NCBI GenBank assembly: GCA_963969495.1
Contig: OZ018317.1
Span: forward strand, 220,898,235 to 220,962,234
Source of the DNA: Ceratothoa steindachneri
Taxonomy: Eukaryota > Arthropoda > Malacostraca > Isopoda > Cymothoidae
Length of the DNA: 64,000 bases
Direction: 5' to 3'
Positions 25,331 through 37,661 of the stretch are shown one piece after another. The translations under genes and the position numbers were made by a program. Position 1 is the first letter of the stretch. Every line of letters begins with the position of its first letter. The notes below the pieces were generated by a model. That model did not search any database and was not told the origin of the DNA. It worked only from the letters and a program-made list of their open reading frames with translations.

Positions 25331-25895
25331 CCGCTGATGTGAAATTGAATACTCGCTCTTAGGGGAAATCTTGCTGTTTTAACTGTTCAGCTTTTCATCG
25401 GGACGAGGGTCGAGAAGAAAGGAGGTTAAGTGGGCGAGCTACGGCCATACATTGCCAGGATGTTGTGGTTAACGACCAGAGGCTCACTCGTGAGGGGAGG
25501 GAAGGCATCTATTCCCTCACACGATGCCCTCCCAGCTTTAATTATTCACCCAATATATCTTCCACTATCCCAACTTCTACTAAAATTGAGTATATCATCT
25601 TCTTTCATTCTGTCAGATCATCACTCCACTCATTACATCGGTAAAGGAGGCAAGAACATATCAAAACGCTCGAATATGATCGAATAAGATCGAAAGCTCA
25701 GCAATTTAGTTTGTCTTTTACCAAACACATTCATTTAAAAGACATGAATACATGACAAGTAATCCACCATCTACAAGATGGAATAAAAAAAGATAGTTAG
25801 AAGAAGAGAAAGTTGCCAAAGGAAATTAATTAAAGGCGAAATACACAATGGTCTTCAACAAAATTTGCATTCAAGAAAGACTGCTGCCCAACTAC
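25331..25895. other. Intron segment, nothing clear
   Basis: Mixed sequence. The block near 25812-25860 is the inverse partner of the dispersed repeat at 15142. No coding similarity was recognised. Confidence 0.5.
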
Positions 25896-25896
25896 A

Positions 25897-25899
<3 letters not shown>

Positions 25900-25962
<63 letters not shown>
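25900..25962. repeat. (AT)n microsatellite
   Basis: About 62 bp of AT repeat; the CR1-like fragment on the right begins within about 20 bp of its end. Confidence 0.95.
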
Positions 25963-25963
<1 letters not shown>

Positions 25964-25974
25964 CTGTAGCGAGA

Positions 25975-26640
25975 CCTAAACATAATTGTAGATTGGGCAG
26001 ATAAATATCAAATGAAGCTTAACATACGTAAATCCAAAGTTTTACAGATATGATTCAGAAATCTTAAAACAAATTATCATATGAGTCACCAACTTTTGGA
26101 ATCTTTAGACATGGAAAAGTATCCTGTGGTCATAATTTCAGCGGACTTCAAAGTGTCCTAAGTAATGCTTGTCTAGAGACATAATCTTGCCCTAATATAT
26201 ATCGTTAGTTCGACCACATCTAGAGTAAGCGGTTTAACTCTGATCTCCAGTCCTTAGCCAAGATGGAGAAATATTAGAAAGATTACAACGCAGGGCGACT
26301 AAACTGATACCTGAACTTAGAAACAAACCCTATGAAGAAAGATTCTGCTGCCTAAAACTTTTATCAGTCGCGAACAGACGTTAACGTGGCCAGCTGATAG
26401 TGGGTTTTAAAATCATAAAAGGTTTTACCAACAGGAATTGTTCGCCATTATTCGAATTGGATTATAATGCAAATGCCCATCAATAGTGATATAAATAGTA
26501 AACAAGCGATTTACTGGCGGCATAGTGTAGAATACTTTTAGTTATGAAATCATTCACACATGAAATAGCCTACATGATCGAGAAGTGTAAAGTACGCTAG
26601 TTAATATATTTAAAAACATTGTACGAGTACTAAATGTGGT
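25975..26640 (+). mobile_element. 5'-truncated CR1-like LINE, 3' part of polymerase
   Basis: The + strand encodes DWADKYQMKLNIRKSKVLQI near 25993, SADFKVS near 26140, ILERLQRRATKLIPELRNKPYEERF near 26272 and RGQLIVGFKIIKGFTNRN near 26388. This is the C-terminal half of a CR1-like ORF2, related to the copies at 37-46 kb and closest by eye to that at 46050-46612. It is truncated at its 5' end next to (AT)n and followed by a polypyrimidine tract. Confidence 0.75.
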
Positions 26641-26689
26641 ATATACCATATTAGGTCTCGGACTGGCTATGAATGACCCTAGTGTCTTT

Positions 26690-27055
26690 TCTGGTCCTAG
26701 TTCTGTAGTTCTATCTTCTCTCTTTTTTCTCTCTTTTCTTTTTCTCTCTTCTCTCTTCCACTCTCTTATCTCTCTTTTCTCTTTTCTCTCTTCTCTCTTC
26801 TCTCCTCTCTCTTCTCTTTTCTCTCTTCTCTTTTCTCTCTTCTCTCCTCTCTCTTCTCTTTTCTCTCCTATCTCTTCTCTTTTCTCTTATCTCTTCTCTC
26901 TTCTTTCTTCTTTCTTCTCTCTTCCCTCTTCCATATTCTCTCTTCTCTTTTCTTCTCTCTTCCCTCTTCCATATTCTCTCTTCTCTCTTCTCTTTTCTTC
27001 CCTTCTCTCCTTTTCACTCTTTTTCTCCTATCTCTTCTTTTTTTCTCTCTCCACC
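26690..27055 (+). repeat. Polypyrimidine (CT-rich) tract
   Basis: About 365 bp of TCTCT/CTTTT on the + strand, after the 3' side of the + strand LINE fragment. Position and strand fit an expanded (TC)n tail, as on the related - strand copies. The long Leu/Ser/Phe open frame across it is a repeat artefact. Confidence 0.85.
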
Positions 27056-27341
27056 TACGAAGTTAAGGCTTAATTTGTTTCTGTACAATAGAATATCTAT
27101 CTAGCCGTGTTAGAATGGCACTCCTATTTTCCTCTACATTTGTTCATTCGTTTTTCCTTCTTTCATCTGTTTCCCTCACATTCCTTACCGACCTATACTC
27201 GTGCAAAGGTGTGAGAGAGTGTTACACAGACTCCAAACTACCCAATAACTACATGATATCCTTTCGCGCCCGAGGTCTGTGTTGGTTAGGAGGGCGGACG
27301 AATTTGGACGAATTCTCGCCTAATTCCGCGCTCGCCCTCAG

Positions 27342-27514
27342 GCATCCGGCTCCTTGACGGCAACATCACCGACCACCTGGAAGGCGTCGCCTTGGCCATC
27401 ACAGTTCCCTCGGCTGACATCATCTCTTGCTCATGGGGGCCAAAAGACGATGGCCTAACCGTTGATGGACCCCTGTATTTAGCTGAGTTAGCTTTGCGAA
27501 AAGGAATTCAGCAA
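27342..27514 (+). CDS. PCSK1-like: Convertase exon 3: substrate-pocket strand with SWGP motif
   Basis: The acceptor is ctcgccctcag and the donor gtaagg; 173 nt, phase 1 to 0. The split Gly joins exon 2 as ASIAG-IRLLDG. It encodes LLDGNITDHLEG, then CSWGPKDDG and TVDGP. The Asp of DDG and the Asp of VDGP correspond to pocket-lining acidic residues of furin (positions 258 and 264 in furin numbering, from memory). DGN replaces the furin DGE, so one acidic subsite residue is Asn. The exon is separated from exon 2 by about 26 kb of transposon-filled intron. Confidence 0.95.
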
Positions 27515-28292
27515 GTAAGGAATTATTGTAGTTATTATTTAGATTATTATAATAATATTCAATTAAATAGCGCAAATGTGCGTTATTTGAATAGGACTAA
27601 GAAAATCGAGACTTCTGCAGTAAAGATTTGTTCAGGAAACTGCAGGAAAAACTATTTTTGGCACATTTTCCTTTCTGCCCCCCCTCCTCCCCTATTCTTT
27701 CCCACTCTTCGATAGAACCGAATAAAGAAAAAGGGTTTTGAACCCCATAAAAGAAAAGTCACTACTACTAATACTAACAATAATCTACTAATTCAAGATA
27801 TTGTATAATTCGTTTTATTTAGGGATTTTTTTATTTGTTATATTAGTAATTTTGTAGTATAAATGCCAACAAATGAAATTATTTTGAATTATGTATAAAA
27901 TAAGTCACGTAAATGACCGTTTTTTTTATTTTCAAGCACGAGTTCTTTCTTATCCATTTTTCAATACATGTGTGCCAGCGCTTGTATTTCTTCCATTATG
28001 TTGTCCTTGAGCCTCCTCATGATTCAAGGATTATTGCCATACAGCCGTTCTCTCAGGTGCTCCGGAAGAAAGAAGTGTAGTGCAGAAGTTTGGCAATCAA
28101 TTGAGATCTCACTATCGCGAAAATTTCGCTCTAACCGACGCGTTAAGTCGTCATTACTTTTTTATAATAAATTTTCAAAGCACAACTTTTAAAATGGAAT
28201 TCTTTTTACCTACAAATAGAAACTTCTTAGTTCTAAGATGAATTATGTGCCATAAATTAGTGCTACTACTAATATCAATAATATTAATCCAG
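27515..28292 (+). other. Intron 3 of the convertase gene
   Basis: 778 bp, AT-rich. No transposon or coding similarity was seen; this is the one short intron in the first half of the gene. Confidence 0.75.
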
Positions 28293-28505
28293 GGGCGTGA
28301 TGGAAAAGGCATAATCTATGTGTGGGCCGCTGGAAATGGTGGTTTACATGAAGACAACTGCAATTGTGATGGATACACTTCGAGCATCTACACGATCGGG
28401 GTTAACAGCGCTTCTGAACGACGAAAGTCCCCCTGGTACGCTGAAAGCTGTTCATCGACAATGACGTCCACATATTCCTCGGGGGGGATTAACGAATTGA
28501 AAATT
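28293..28505 (+). CDS. PCSK1-like: Convertase exon 4: oxyanion Asn (AAGNGG) and CNCDGY
   Basis: The acceptor is attaatccag and the donor gtaagt; 213 nt, exactly 71 codons, phase 0 at both ends. It encodes [17 protein letters not shown], where Asn is the oxyanion-hole residue, then [26 protein letters not shown] and YSSGG. CNCDGY carries the S1-pocket Asp of the family. The intron upstream (27515-28292) is only 778 bp, so exons 3 and 4 form a compact pair between two giant introns. Confidence 0.96.
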
Positions 28506-28647
28506 GTAAGTTTTTTGCGAGGGGGGGGCACTTCTACTCGACCCCCCCCCCCTTAACTCATTTCCCTTGATAATACTAAATGAGTGAAACTTAGTTAATT
28601 GGGCGCTCTGCGAACGCTCAGGGCCTTGAAGAGCCCTATGCAAAAAT

Positions 28648-28836
28648 ACTTATTATTATTATGTTTATTATTATCATTATTATTATCAGTATTATTATTA
28701 TGAATTTTATTATTATTATTATTATTTTATGATTATTATTATTTTATCATTATTATAATTAGTATTATTATTATTATTATTATGATTTTTATTATTACTA
28801 CTATTATGATTTTTGTCATTATTATTATAATTATTA

Positions 28837-28887
<51 letters not shown>
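28648..28887. repeat. Imperfect (ATT)n microsatellite
   Basis: About 240 bp of ATT repeats with scattered C and G interruptions, becoming pure after 28840; 143 bp after the exon 4 donor. Confidence 0.9.
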
Positions 28888-28889
<2 letters not shown>

Positions 28890-30829
28890 TTTTTCTCCTG
28901 CTCCCTCCCCCTCATTTTTCTTTTCTTTATCTATCCTTTATGCCTCCAAAAAGGGATGTCAAGAGTAGTATGAGAAACCTAATGCGTCGATAACTAGATG
29001 ATAGTGTTCCCTCCCTGCCCCAACACCTCAATTTGACCTACCAACCCTAATGACTGCACGAGGATTTGCGGCTTTGTGAATATCTTCCACACATTTTCAC
29101 TTCATCCATCTTTACCAGTTTCAGTACATATGTTCCTTACATACGGCCGAACTACGAGAGATCGCCTCGTTGCTATTGCGCTTTAAAGTTTGAGGCAAAA
29201 AAATGCCCCTACCTTTGGCCTTTCCCCTACGAACACTGGTCAATAATTATCAACAAAACCAACATTCACTCATACCACCTCAAACTATTCTGAGATACAA
29301 CCTCATTTAGACATTTCATCACAATTCCTTTGTCAGCAAGAACCACCAAGTTAAAAATTAGATTTATCACAAAATCTTTTGGAAAATACTAATAATATAT
29401 TTAATATATTATCCGGATGTTAAATATTATCTTGTTGCATGATATACATTCATGAGGGCAATGTTCCTGAGACTTAACACTCTATGGGTTTGAGGTGTGT
29501 GGCTTTGATTTACTGGTGTGTCTACGAGGCAGGGGGCAGAATGTTTTCCATTACTTTATATGGCAGTTCCCAGCCCACAAAAGAGTAACGCTAATTAAAA
29601 AGGTTGTTTGAATATAAGGTATTGTGTACCTAAAATTTTAACTTGGTTTCCCTAACCCATACAAAAGTCTACCTCGCAATTAATTAATTTCGTCCTAATT
29701 GTTTACAATTTCGCCAGTCTCGCAATCTCCTGTTTGAAGATTGCATTTTAATATTATGGAAGCTCATTCCAGTGGTCTGCAAATCTGTTGGTTAAATTAA
29801 ATTGATTAACAACCTTAATGATTGTCTCTTTGTTCCGGTTTCCCATTATTAATAGAATCTATCCATTTTAATAGATTTACAGTTTTCATTGGTTGGAAAG
29901 CAGAGAAAACTGGCAATTCAATAATCGTTCAGTTCGCTCAAAGTGAGAGATAGTGAGGAAGAGGTGTTTGATGCCAACGGATATTATGGCTTTAGCAGAA
30001 AAAAAGATGCTCTTTCGTGTTGAATCTGGAAGGTCTTTGTGACAGGCTAGAGTTGGCATTTAATATTTTTTTACTAATGGGGTGTTTCAATGTTGAATGA
30101 CATTTGAATACAATGGTCCATCTATTCCTGTTAGGATATTTAAAAGAGTTTTTCCCACTGAGTTTCGCTTCACTTGTAATGTCTCTCACACACGATTAAC
30201 TTCGAGAGCTCCTTTCTGGATGAATTCTTGTTTCAGAGGCAATGTGCTTGCATGATGCTGGCACATGAAGAGAGAGCATAAATAAAAAAAAAATCGATCC
30301 TCCAAGGGATCGATACAGTGGCAAAATTATAATATTCAATTTATTTTCAAGGTTTTAACTTTAAAAGATTTGTAAATTACTAATTTTACTATTTTGATCT
30401 ATTACAAGAAGCCCAGAATACTACTTTGTAATAATACAAATTTCCTTATTTTCACAATGTAATGACATAGAAAAAGTATAAGAAATTTGATTCATGGACA
30501 GGTATGAAAGATAGTAATTTTCTGTTTCCTGTAAAAATATCGATTTTTCCGAACCGATATTAAAGCAGCGGCAAAGTATTATTACAAATACAAAGATGTT
30601 TTCTGAATCACGACACAAACCAACCGAAATATAAGTGCTCAAGAGAACACAAGTCAATAATATTTTGAAGATTGGAATAGATGAACTTAATTAATTTTTT
30701 GATTATAATAATCACAATTAATAGATATGGTATAAGAAGAAGTTCTATGTATTCTAAATTACTAAATACATTAACAGCAAAGCAGAGCAAATGAATTAGC
30801 TCACTTGGAAAAAATTAGTCACCTGGGAC
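28890..30829. other. Intron 4 start, nothing recognised
   Basis: AT-rich sequence of nearly 2 kb. Only a small palindrome (atcgatcc...ggatcgat near 30291-30312) stands out. No coding similarity was found. Confidence 0.5.
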
Positions 30830-31560
30830 GGGAGTGTACCTAATAGCATGTAACACCTGTACCTGCTTGGATCACAGCTGCGATTCGACGTAACATGGCC
30901 TGGAGAAGATTCTAGATGTAGGAAACATGAATGTGCAGCCACTTTTGCATCAGAGAATTGTACAATTCGGCCAGATTGCGTGGATGCCGTCCCTTAAGAC
31001 GTTGTTCAAGGTAATCCAATAGAGTTTCCATGGGGTTCATATATGGTGATTGTGCGGGCTAATTCTGATGTGCGATTGTCTCTGAATGTTCATCATGTTA
31101 ATCCAGTGAACGCAGCAGGTGTCATCCTGGAAGACAGTGATTGTAATGTTACGTTTCGCGTTAATATGAAGGGTAAACGGCAAAACCTGTTCTTTTTAGC
31201 AGCTCGATGTAGATATGATTGTGGAAATTGTTCTTAACCTCGTTAAAAGGAACAAATTCTACATAATTAAAACACCTCCAGTGCATCACATAGCCTCCTC
31301 CAGCTTCCTTTCAGGCATAATGAGGTCTACGATGAACAGGATGCCGGCCATCATTCCAATACAGGTAGAAACGTGATTCCTCTGACACCAGATAACGCGC
31401 TTTCAGTCCTCTACGGTCCATTCTTTGTTGCGGGAAGAAATAAGCAAAGCTCTCTTACGTGTCACTCTGACATATATGTCTATGGTATGCAGGTTCCTGC
31501 GGAGGTTCTTTCAGCAATGATGCCGAAGGTCCGGCATTCACATCTTGCACCAATTTTTAG
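30830..31560 (-). mobile_element. Tc1-like transposase remnant
   Basis: On the - strand, frames give RESRFYLYWNDGRHPVHR near 31370 (first DDE block), GGGYVMHW near 31270, and the C-terminal SPYMNPMETLLDYLEQRLKGRHPRNLAEL near 31040-30960, ending AMLRRIAAVIQA near 30890. LNP.E..WDYL.QR..GR.P.NL.EL is the end of Tc1-family transposases. The frame is broken repeatedly. Terminal repeats were not identified. Confidence 0.8.
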
Positions 31561-31753
31561 CCACAACCCGACAAACACTCCGGCGGTCTCGGTCTCGTTC
31601 TCGGTTCCGGACACAATTCTTACGGGAATCTCCTCGAGACCGATATTTTTTGTCATTGCAGGTAGCCCCGTATGATCATATGTGTAGACACATCGGCAAG
31701 TTCGGTTACATCGTTCGCAGGATGGCCCTTGGCTCGCTCAAATGCAATCACTT

Positions 31754-31793
31754 AGTTTTGCCCCTCGGTACCATAGTACCGAGGGGCAAAACT
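31754..31793. repeat. Perfect 18-bp inverted repeat with 4-bp loop
   Basis: agttttgcccctcggtac, then cata, then the exact reverse complement of the first 18 bases. Arm identity is 18 of 18 as read. Confidence 0.95.
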
Positions 31794-32030
31794 ATTTCAA
31801 ACACACCACGAGACATATTTTTTGTCCGGTGAGTCTACATAAATGCGATAAGAAATAGGTAGCTAAAAGGAATCCGAAATCTTTTGAATTTCAATGGATA
31901 CCTTAATGTGTACTTTCTTGACTAACTTAGTTATTTTAGGTTGAATATCGATGCCTCTGGCACAGAGCAAGTCATGTTGGGGCCCGAAATGATATTTTGC
32001 TGTAGAATTGATGGCTATTAAGCTAGAAGA

Positions 32031-32620
32031 CCCCGCCTCACATAAGTAAGTAAAGGGTCTTGCAACAAGGACACTCGAGCTTTGTCAGGCGATAGTGACC
32101 ATGTTGTTAAAGCGACATCTGGCAACCTCACTGTGAACTGTTTAGGAGCACTTGGCAAGTCACGATGGAAGGTTATAGTGTTGAACAGCGTGTGCAAATC
32201 ATCAAATGTTATTATCAAAATCAGTGCTCCGCTGACAAACGTTCCGCGCATCTCCCCCCAAAAATCATCTTCAGCGACGAGGCCCATTTTTGGATGAATG
32301 GATTTGTGAACAAGCAAAATTGTCGGATTTGGGACGAAAATAATCCACATGAGATACACTAGCACCAATTGCATCCCAACAAAGTCACTGTTTGCTGTGG
32401 ATTTTCGTCTAATGGAATCATCGGTCCGTATTTTTTTGAGAACGAAGATGGGATTGCCATAACCGTCAACTGTGAGACCTACAGATCGATGATAAGCAAC
32501 TTCTTGTAGCCTCAACTAAATTATATGCCTGATATGGATACTGGAAGAGGAAGCAGGGCATTCTTTGCCTCTCAAAATATAACAGGTTTACCTCTGTTGC
32601 GCCTAAAACTGTGATAATGA
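32031..32620 (+). mobile_element. Internally deleted mariner-type transposase copy
   Basis: From 32165 the + strand encodes MEGYSVEQRVQIIKCYYQNQ, the N-terminal helix of a Tc1/mariner-superfamily transposase. It then jumps straight to LPPKIIFSDEAHFWMNG, NKQNCRIWDENNPHEIH, NKVTVCCGF and IIGPYFFE, the catalytic domain. Roughly 100 or more residues (the rest of the DNA-binding region) are missing, and a stop follows H at 32360. It looks like a deletion derivative of the kind that can be mobilised only in trans. Confidence 0.78.
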
Positions 32621-33200
32621 AACGAACAAATTTCTGCCGTAACATTATTTACCAGAAATATCATAAGTTTTCTTCAAACCAATCAATATCATTCACTGAC
32701 CTTTACAACAAAATAAGTTATTAAGCTGTAAAAGTAGAACAGCAACTTGGGGTAAATGACAAACCATTTATGTACTCAGGTTCATTAAGTGTGCTTAAAA
32801 AGTTTCCACTTAATATCTGATAGATTCTTGTTTAACATCTACAAAAAACTCACTCGAATTAAGAAAATTTGTTAGTTTCCCTTGTGTCATTTTTTTCGCC
32901 CGAGCTTTTTGTTTCTTTTGAAAACAAGAAATCTTCCCATCGATGTCAACCATGGTCCGATTCATACTTCATACTTCAAGGTAATCAGATGCTGGAATAT
33001 ATAGGCAATGTAAGCCAACCAAACTTCACTTCTGAAATGGGAAACCAAAGGGGTGATTTGTTTCTCTCAGAAAAAGTGAAATTACCATTTTTATCATTTC
33101 GATACGTAAAAAGATTTTGTCACTAGACAACCATCGGACTTGTGAGTGCTATTCCAATTGCTAGTATGGAGACCTATTTTTTAGCACATCACACAAAACA
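32621..33200. other. Intron segment, nothing recognised
   Basis: AT-rich sequence; may include the distal end of the mariner-type element. No other feature. Confidence 0.45.
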
Positions 33201-33201
33201 T

Positions 33202-33420
33202 GGGGTGCTTGGTAGTGTAGTGGTTAGAGTGTTGGACTTTCCACAAAAAAAGGTGCCGGGTTCGATTCCAGACGCGTGTAAAATAAAATTTAGTGTCGAG
33301 TACTTTCCATTAAGGCCCCAAGCTACCAACGTGGATTGGGCCAGCATGGTAGCTCTTGGTCTGAAAATTCTCTTTTGGCCATTTCTGCTTAATCAGCAGA
33401 TTTAAACGAAGGTACAATCA
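33202..33420 (+). mobile_element. tRNA-derived SINE
   Basis: A pol III promoter is visible: box A tagtgtagtgg (33213-33223) and box B ggttcgattcc (33259-33269), 35 bp apart as in tRNA genes. The head does not fold as a full tRNA (an A-run breaks the middle), and unrelated body sequence follows to about 33420. That arrangement fits a tRNA-derived SINE rather than a functional tRNA gene. Confidence 0.7.
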
Positions 33421-33544
33421 CAGTGCTTGTGTTTACAGGGGCGCTCTGAGCCAGAGTGTGATTGACTACTATCAACGCTATTTAGTGTATGTAAGTGTGT
33501 TGAGTCAAAATGCGACGGCGTGAAAGCCCAAACACAACGATGAC

Positions 33545-36181
33545 ATCGAAAACCTGTAAAAGACTTGTACATTGCACACTACAACTGCAAAACACTATCC
33601 GATAAGGTCAATCCCAGAGAACTTCTCACTGAATTCAGTGATATTAAATATGATATTATTGGTCTGTGTGAAACCAGACGATACGGGGAAGTTATCACTA
33701 AAACAAGCAACCATCGCCTACTCTATCAGAAAGAAAAAGGAGACCAAAGGCAGCATAGAATTGGATTCCCGATAAAGAGAGAAGAAATGGTAGTGTAGTT
33801 TCACAGCATATCGGAAAAAGTAGCTTATGTAAACCTAAGATTCTCGAAGAAGTACAATTTCAAAATATTTCAAGTGTACGCACCGAGATCTACTACTACG
33901 TTGGAAAAAGTAGATAGATTCTTTAATGACATCAGAACAAGCCTAAACAAAAACAAAGTTCACTTCACAATCCCCACATGAGAGACTTTTATGCAAAGGT
34001 TTGGCAAAGTCATGCATAGAAATGTTCTTAATAGGGCAACCAAAATGGGAGGGGAAAAGATTTGGTTGACTCTACACTAGGCCAGGCCTCAAAATGTGCA
34101 ACACTATGTTCCAAAAGAAGCAACAACCAAGATGGACTTGGAGAAGCCCAAACTATGAGATATATAATGAAATTGATTACATGATTGTTGACAAAAATAT
34201 CCCTGCCAATAATTTCCAAGTCACAAATAAAATAAAAATCAGTGACCACAAAAAAGCTATTCGATTCCCCAAAATAAACCCATTAAGATCCAGAAAAATC
34301 TCGTTCCAGAATTCCAGCGTATCTTCAGCAATATACAAGCGATGAAAGAAAACCTTATGAAACAAATTATTGACCCTGCTGAAAAATACAAGGAAACACA
34401 AAATAAAAACAACTAACTTTCACAAGAAACCCTAAGCCTAACCAAGAAGCGCAAACATCTTGAAACAAAAAACACCAACCAACAAATTGAATTAGCAGAA
34501 TTAGACAAGCTGATTAAAAAGAAACAGAGAACTGACAACAGAACATATAATACAACTATTATTGAAGAAGCTATCAAAGAAAAAAGGGGGTATTAAATGG
34601 CTAAAACGAGATTTGTAAAGGAGAAATTTCACACAGTTGCTATGATGAAGAAGAGGGTACAATAATAATCAAAGATCGAAAAGGAATAGATTAAAGTTCA
34701 AAAGCGTGCTATGAAAAATTGGACTCTAGCAATAATACGATCCAGAACCACAACTAACGAGCAACACCAAATAATTTCCCCGCCATTCTCAAATCAGAAA
34801 TTGAAATTACAATCAACAAATGAAGCGCCACAAAGCTCCAGTTCTGGCCAACATCACTTTGTACTTGCTGAAAGATTTTGGAGATTTCATTGTGGATAAA
34901 CTAGCTTGCCTCTTCACTGAATGTCTTAAATAAGGCAAGATTTCGGATATAAACGCTTCATAAGACTTATTACCAACATAATTCACAACCAGTTGGATGA
35001 CCAACAACCGAGAAAACAAGCTGTTTTAAGAAAATTCATTCTCGACGATTAACCACACACATACTCTCAACAAGCTCAATGAGAATATTTCAGAGTACAA
35101 TATCCCTCTATACTTCGTATTTGTAGACTACCACAAAACCTTTGGTTTAATAGAAATACCAGCGATCGTAACAACTTTTAAGAATCAAGATATAGTTCCT
35201 GTCTACATAAATATCATAGTACAAATATACGAAAATGTGAGATCTTGCATCAGGTTGCATAAAAATTTGAACATTTTTCAATTAAAGAAATGTGTAAGAC
35301 AGGGAGATACTATCCTTACGAAATTGTTGACGTCCTTTCTAAAATAAATCATGAGGAGGCTAAACAGGCAAGCTGGTAATCGATGGAGATTTCCTCAATC
35401 ACCTGAGGTTTGCAGGTTATATTGTACCCATAGCTCACAATCTAGAATAGATTCAAACAATGCTTCGAAAACTTAAACAAGAAAGCAAAAATCTCGGCCT
35501 AAAAATAACTCTTGGAAAAACAAAATTCTTGACAAACCAACCAGATTTCGGCATGATGGACATCACATTAGATAACGAGCAAAATGAATTGGTAGATAAA
35601 TATATTTATCTGGGTCAACAAATTACAATATCACCGGGAAGAGATAAGAAAATCCAACGCCGAATCACTCTAGGTCTTCAAGTATTTGGAAAGGCAAGCA
35701 TCGTCTTCAAATGCAAAATGCCCAAGTGCCTCAAAATATAAGTATACAACCAATGCATAATTCTAACTGTGACATATGGAGCAGAACCTTGGAATCTGAC
35801 CAAAAGACTTACATTAAAACTTTGAAGAAGACAAAGAGCCCACGAACGCATTATGATGGGGAATAACTTGGCGTGGCAGAAAATCAGCTACATAAATACG
35901 TGGACAAACCAAAGTTCAGGATATAGTGGAAACTATAATTGAAATGGAGCTGATCAGGCTATGAGAAAAGATTTAATGACTATAGAGGTACCAGATAAAA
36001 TACCGATTGAATTACACTTGATAAAAGACGACCGAAAAGAAGACCAAAACTAAGGTAGAGAGCTGATCTTCAAAATTGGAAACAAATTGCACAAGATCGA
36101 CAAAAGTTCAGAAAGATTAGAAAGGTTTTCTTTCAACACTGGGAGATTCTCGTAAATGTTTGAAATAATGATGATGATGAA
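33545..36181 (+). mobile_element. RTE-clade LINE, degraded
   Basis: Endonuclease start DLYIAHYNCKTLSDK and YDIIGLCETRR near 33565-33680, then KYNFKIFQVYAP near 33850. The polymerase has PLYFVFVDYHKTFGLIE near 35100, KKCVRQGDTILTKLL near 35290 and FAGYIVPIAHNLE near 35408, where the YADD motif is lost. The C-terminal region has LGQQITISPGRDKKIQRRI near 35611 and VTYGAEPWNLTKR near 35770. The 3' end carries a short ATG-type repeat (aatgatgatgatga, 36167-36180), typical of RTE elements. Many stops are present. Confidence 0.82.
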
Positions 36182-36870
36182 ACTGAACAGTCGAGAATTC
36201 TTTGCTTTTGACTTGATGAAGTTTACAACTTGTATGTCATAATGCAGGTTCAGTCGATGTAGAAAGCATTGATTGATAACAACAACCGAGTTAACTGCTG
36301 CTAACCGCTTGCATAATCCTACTCGACTTCCTATCATAGCTGGCTCATTATCACTACAAACAGCACATCAATCATCTAGTCAGCAAAATACTGCTACCAA
36401 ATTTTCCTAGCGATTTAGAGTATGGTTCTAAGTTGATTAGAAGACAAAAATTCTTTCATAATGTCATCGTCTCTTTTGTACTGGGCAAACACCATGAGTT
36501 GCGTTATTTTCGATATATATAGATTAATCAAATAAAATCAAAACTTCATGTGTCAACCCGCTAACATTTTGTTCTAAAATATCTTGTAACGTGCTGTTTA
36601 TTCTCCGTTTCGTTGTGTTGTCTGAAAGTTAAACCAGTTCAGGTTTGGGTACATTTTTGTCTCCACAAACAGTCCTGAGCATGGCGAATACAGCTGGTTT
36701 AACGAGTTCTTCACCGATTATATGAGACTTCTTGCAACATGCCATGCTCCTTGTTTCTTTCTCCATAGAAACAGTTACCGAATTAGTTGTGAGCAGCAAG
36801 CCTCATGCGTTTTGCGTCTCCTTTTAACTTCCAAAAACTGAGTGGTTTGTGAACGAAATTAGGATGAACA
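36182..36870 (-). mobile_element. ZBED/SCAND3-type hAT transposase remnant
   Basis: On the - strand the frames give KKSHIIGEELVKPA near 36730, DNTTKRRIN near 36610, SDNEPAMIGSRVGLCKRLAAVN near 36335 and VVNFIKSKAKNSRLF near 36225. These blocks match, in order, the hAT-derived family that includes ZBED5 and SCAND3. Frames are interrupted, so this is a dead fragment abutting the 3' end of the RTE LINE. Confidence 0.62.
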
Positions 36871-37549
36871 CTTTGAAGATAGCGCTCCAATTTATTTGTT
36901 TTTTTTCATCAGTTCATTAGATAAACCTGAATGCACTGTAAACATTGTAGCCGAGCTTAACCATTGAAACCAAAATTTTAAAAATCAGACTCATTTTGAA
37001 GACTGAGTCTTGCCACTTTTAACACAAATCTGCAGAGAAAATAAAATATATTACATTACAAAATTGGTAAAACATTATTAGTAATTACACTTAGGTTACA
37101 TTAAAAATTCATATTTCTTTTCCCAACAAAATGTATACCCCTACGCCTCTCTCTGGCTGAGGTCCCTTCCGGTCCTACTGAAGAACCCAAGAGACCCAGA
37201 TTTGGGTCGTAACCTGACATTTCAGGTGCACTTAAAGGAATGTGGTTGTCAGTCCTATTTCGAACAGTAAACATGTCGGTGGTATTTTTTATAGAAAATT
37301 TTGAGAAAAAGACGTTTCTAAAGAGAATGATGAATTAGAAAAAAGGAAAGGTTTAGTGAAGGGTCATGGCGCGAATTGCCACAGGAGAGAATTGAAGATA
37401 AGGGATTTTTTTTAGGCAATTAATTACAGCAATGACGAGAATAGGTTGCAAGTGGTACCACTAGTAAGGGTAGTACAACTACTAGAACTTGAGGGGTTTA
37501 TAACTTAATGTTAATATACATCTATACGCGGTAAGTACTCATGCGATCA

Positions 37550-37555
<6 letters not shown>
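36871..37555. other. Intron segment, nothing recognised
   Basis: AT-rich then mixed sequence between the hAT remnant and the LINE chain. No feature supported. Confidence 0.45.
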
Positions 37556-37583
<28 letters not shown>

Positions 37584-37661
37584 TAACAAGGAGTAACAAG
37601 GAAAAGAGGTACCCTAGTAGACCTTACGATCCATTCAAAGAGGCTACCTTTAAGTGAACAC

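Noticed and set aside
26636..27073. 145-codon Leu/Ser/Phe-rich open frame
   Set aside because: Translation of a polypyrimidine tract next to a LINE 3' end.
33202..33290. Functional tRNA gene
   Set aside because: Box A and box B are present, but no complete cloverleaf or acceptor stem can be formed; better explained as a SINE.
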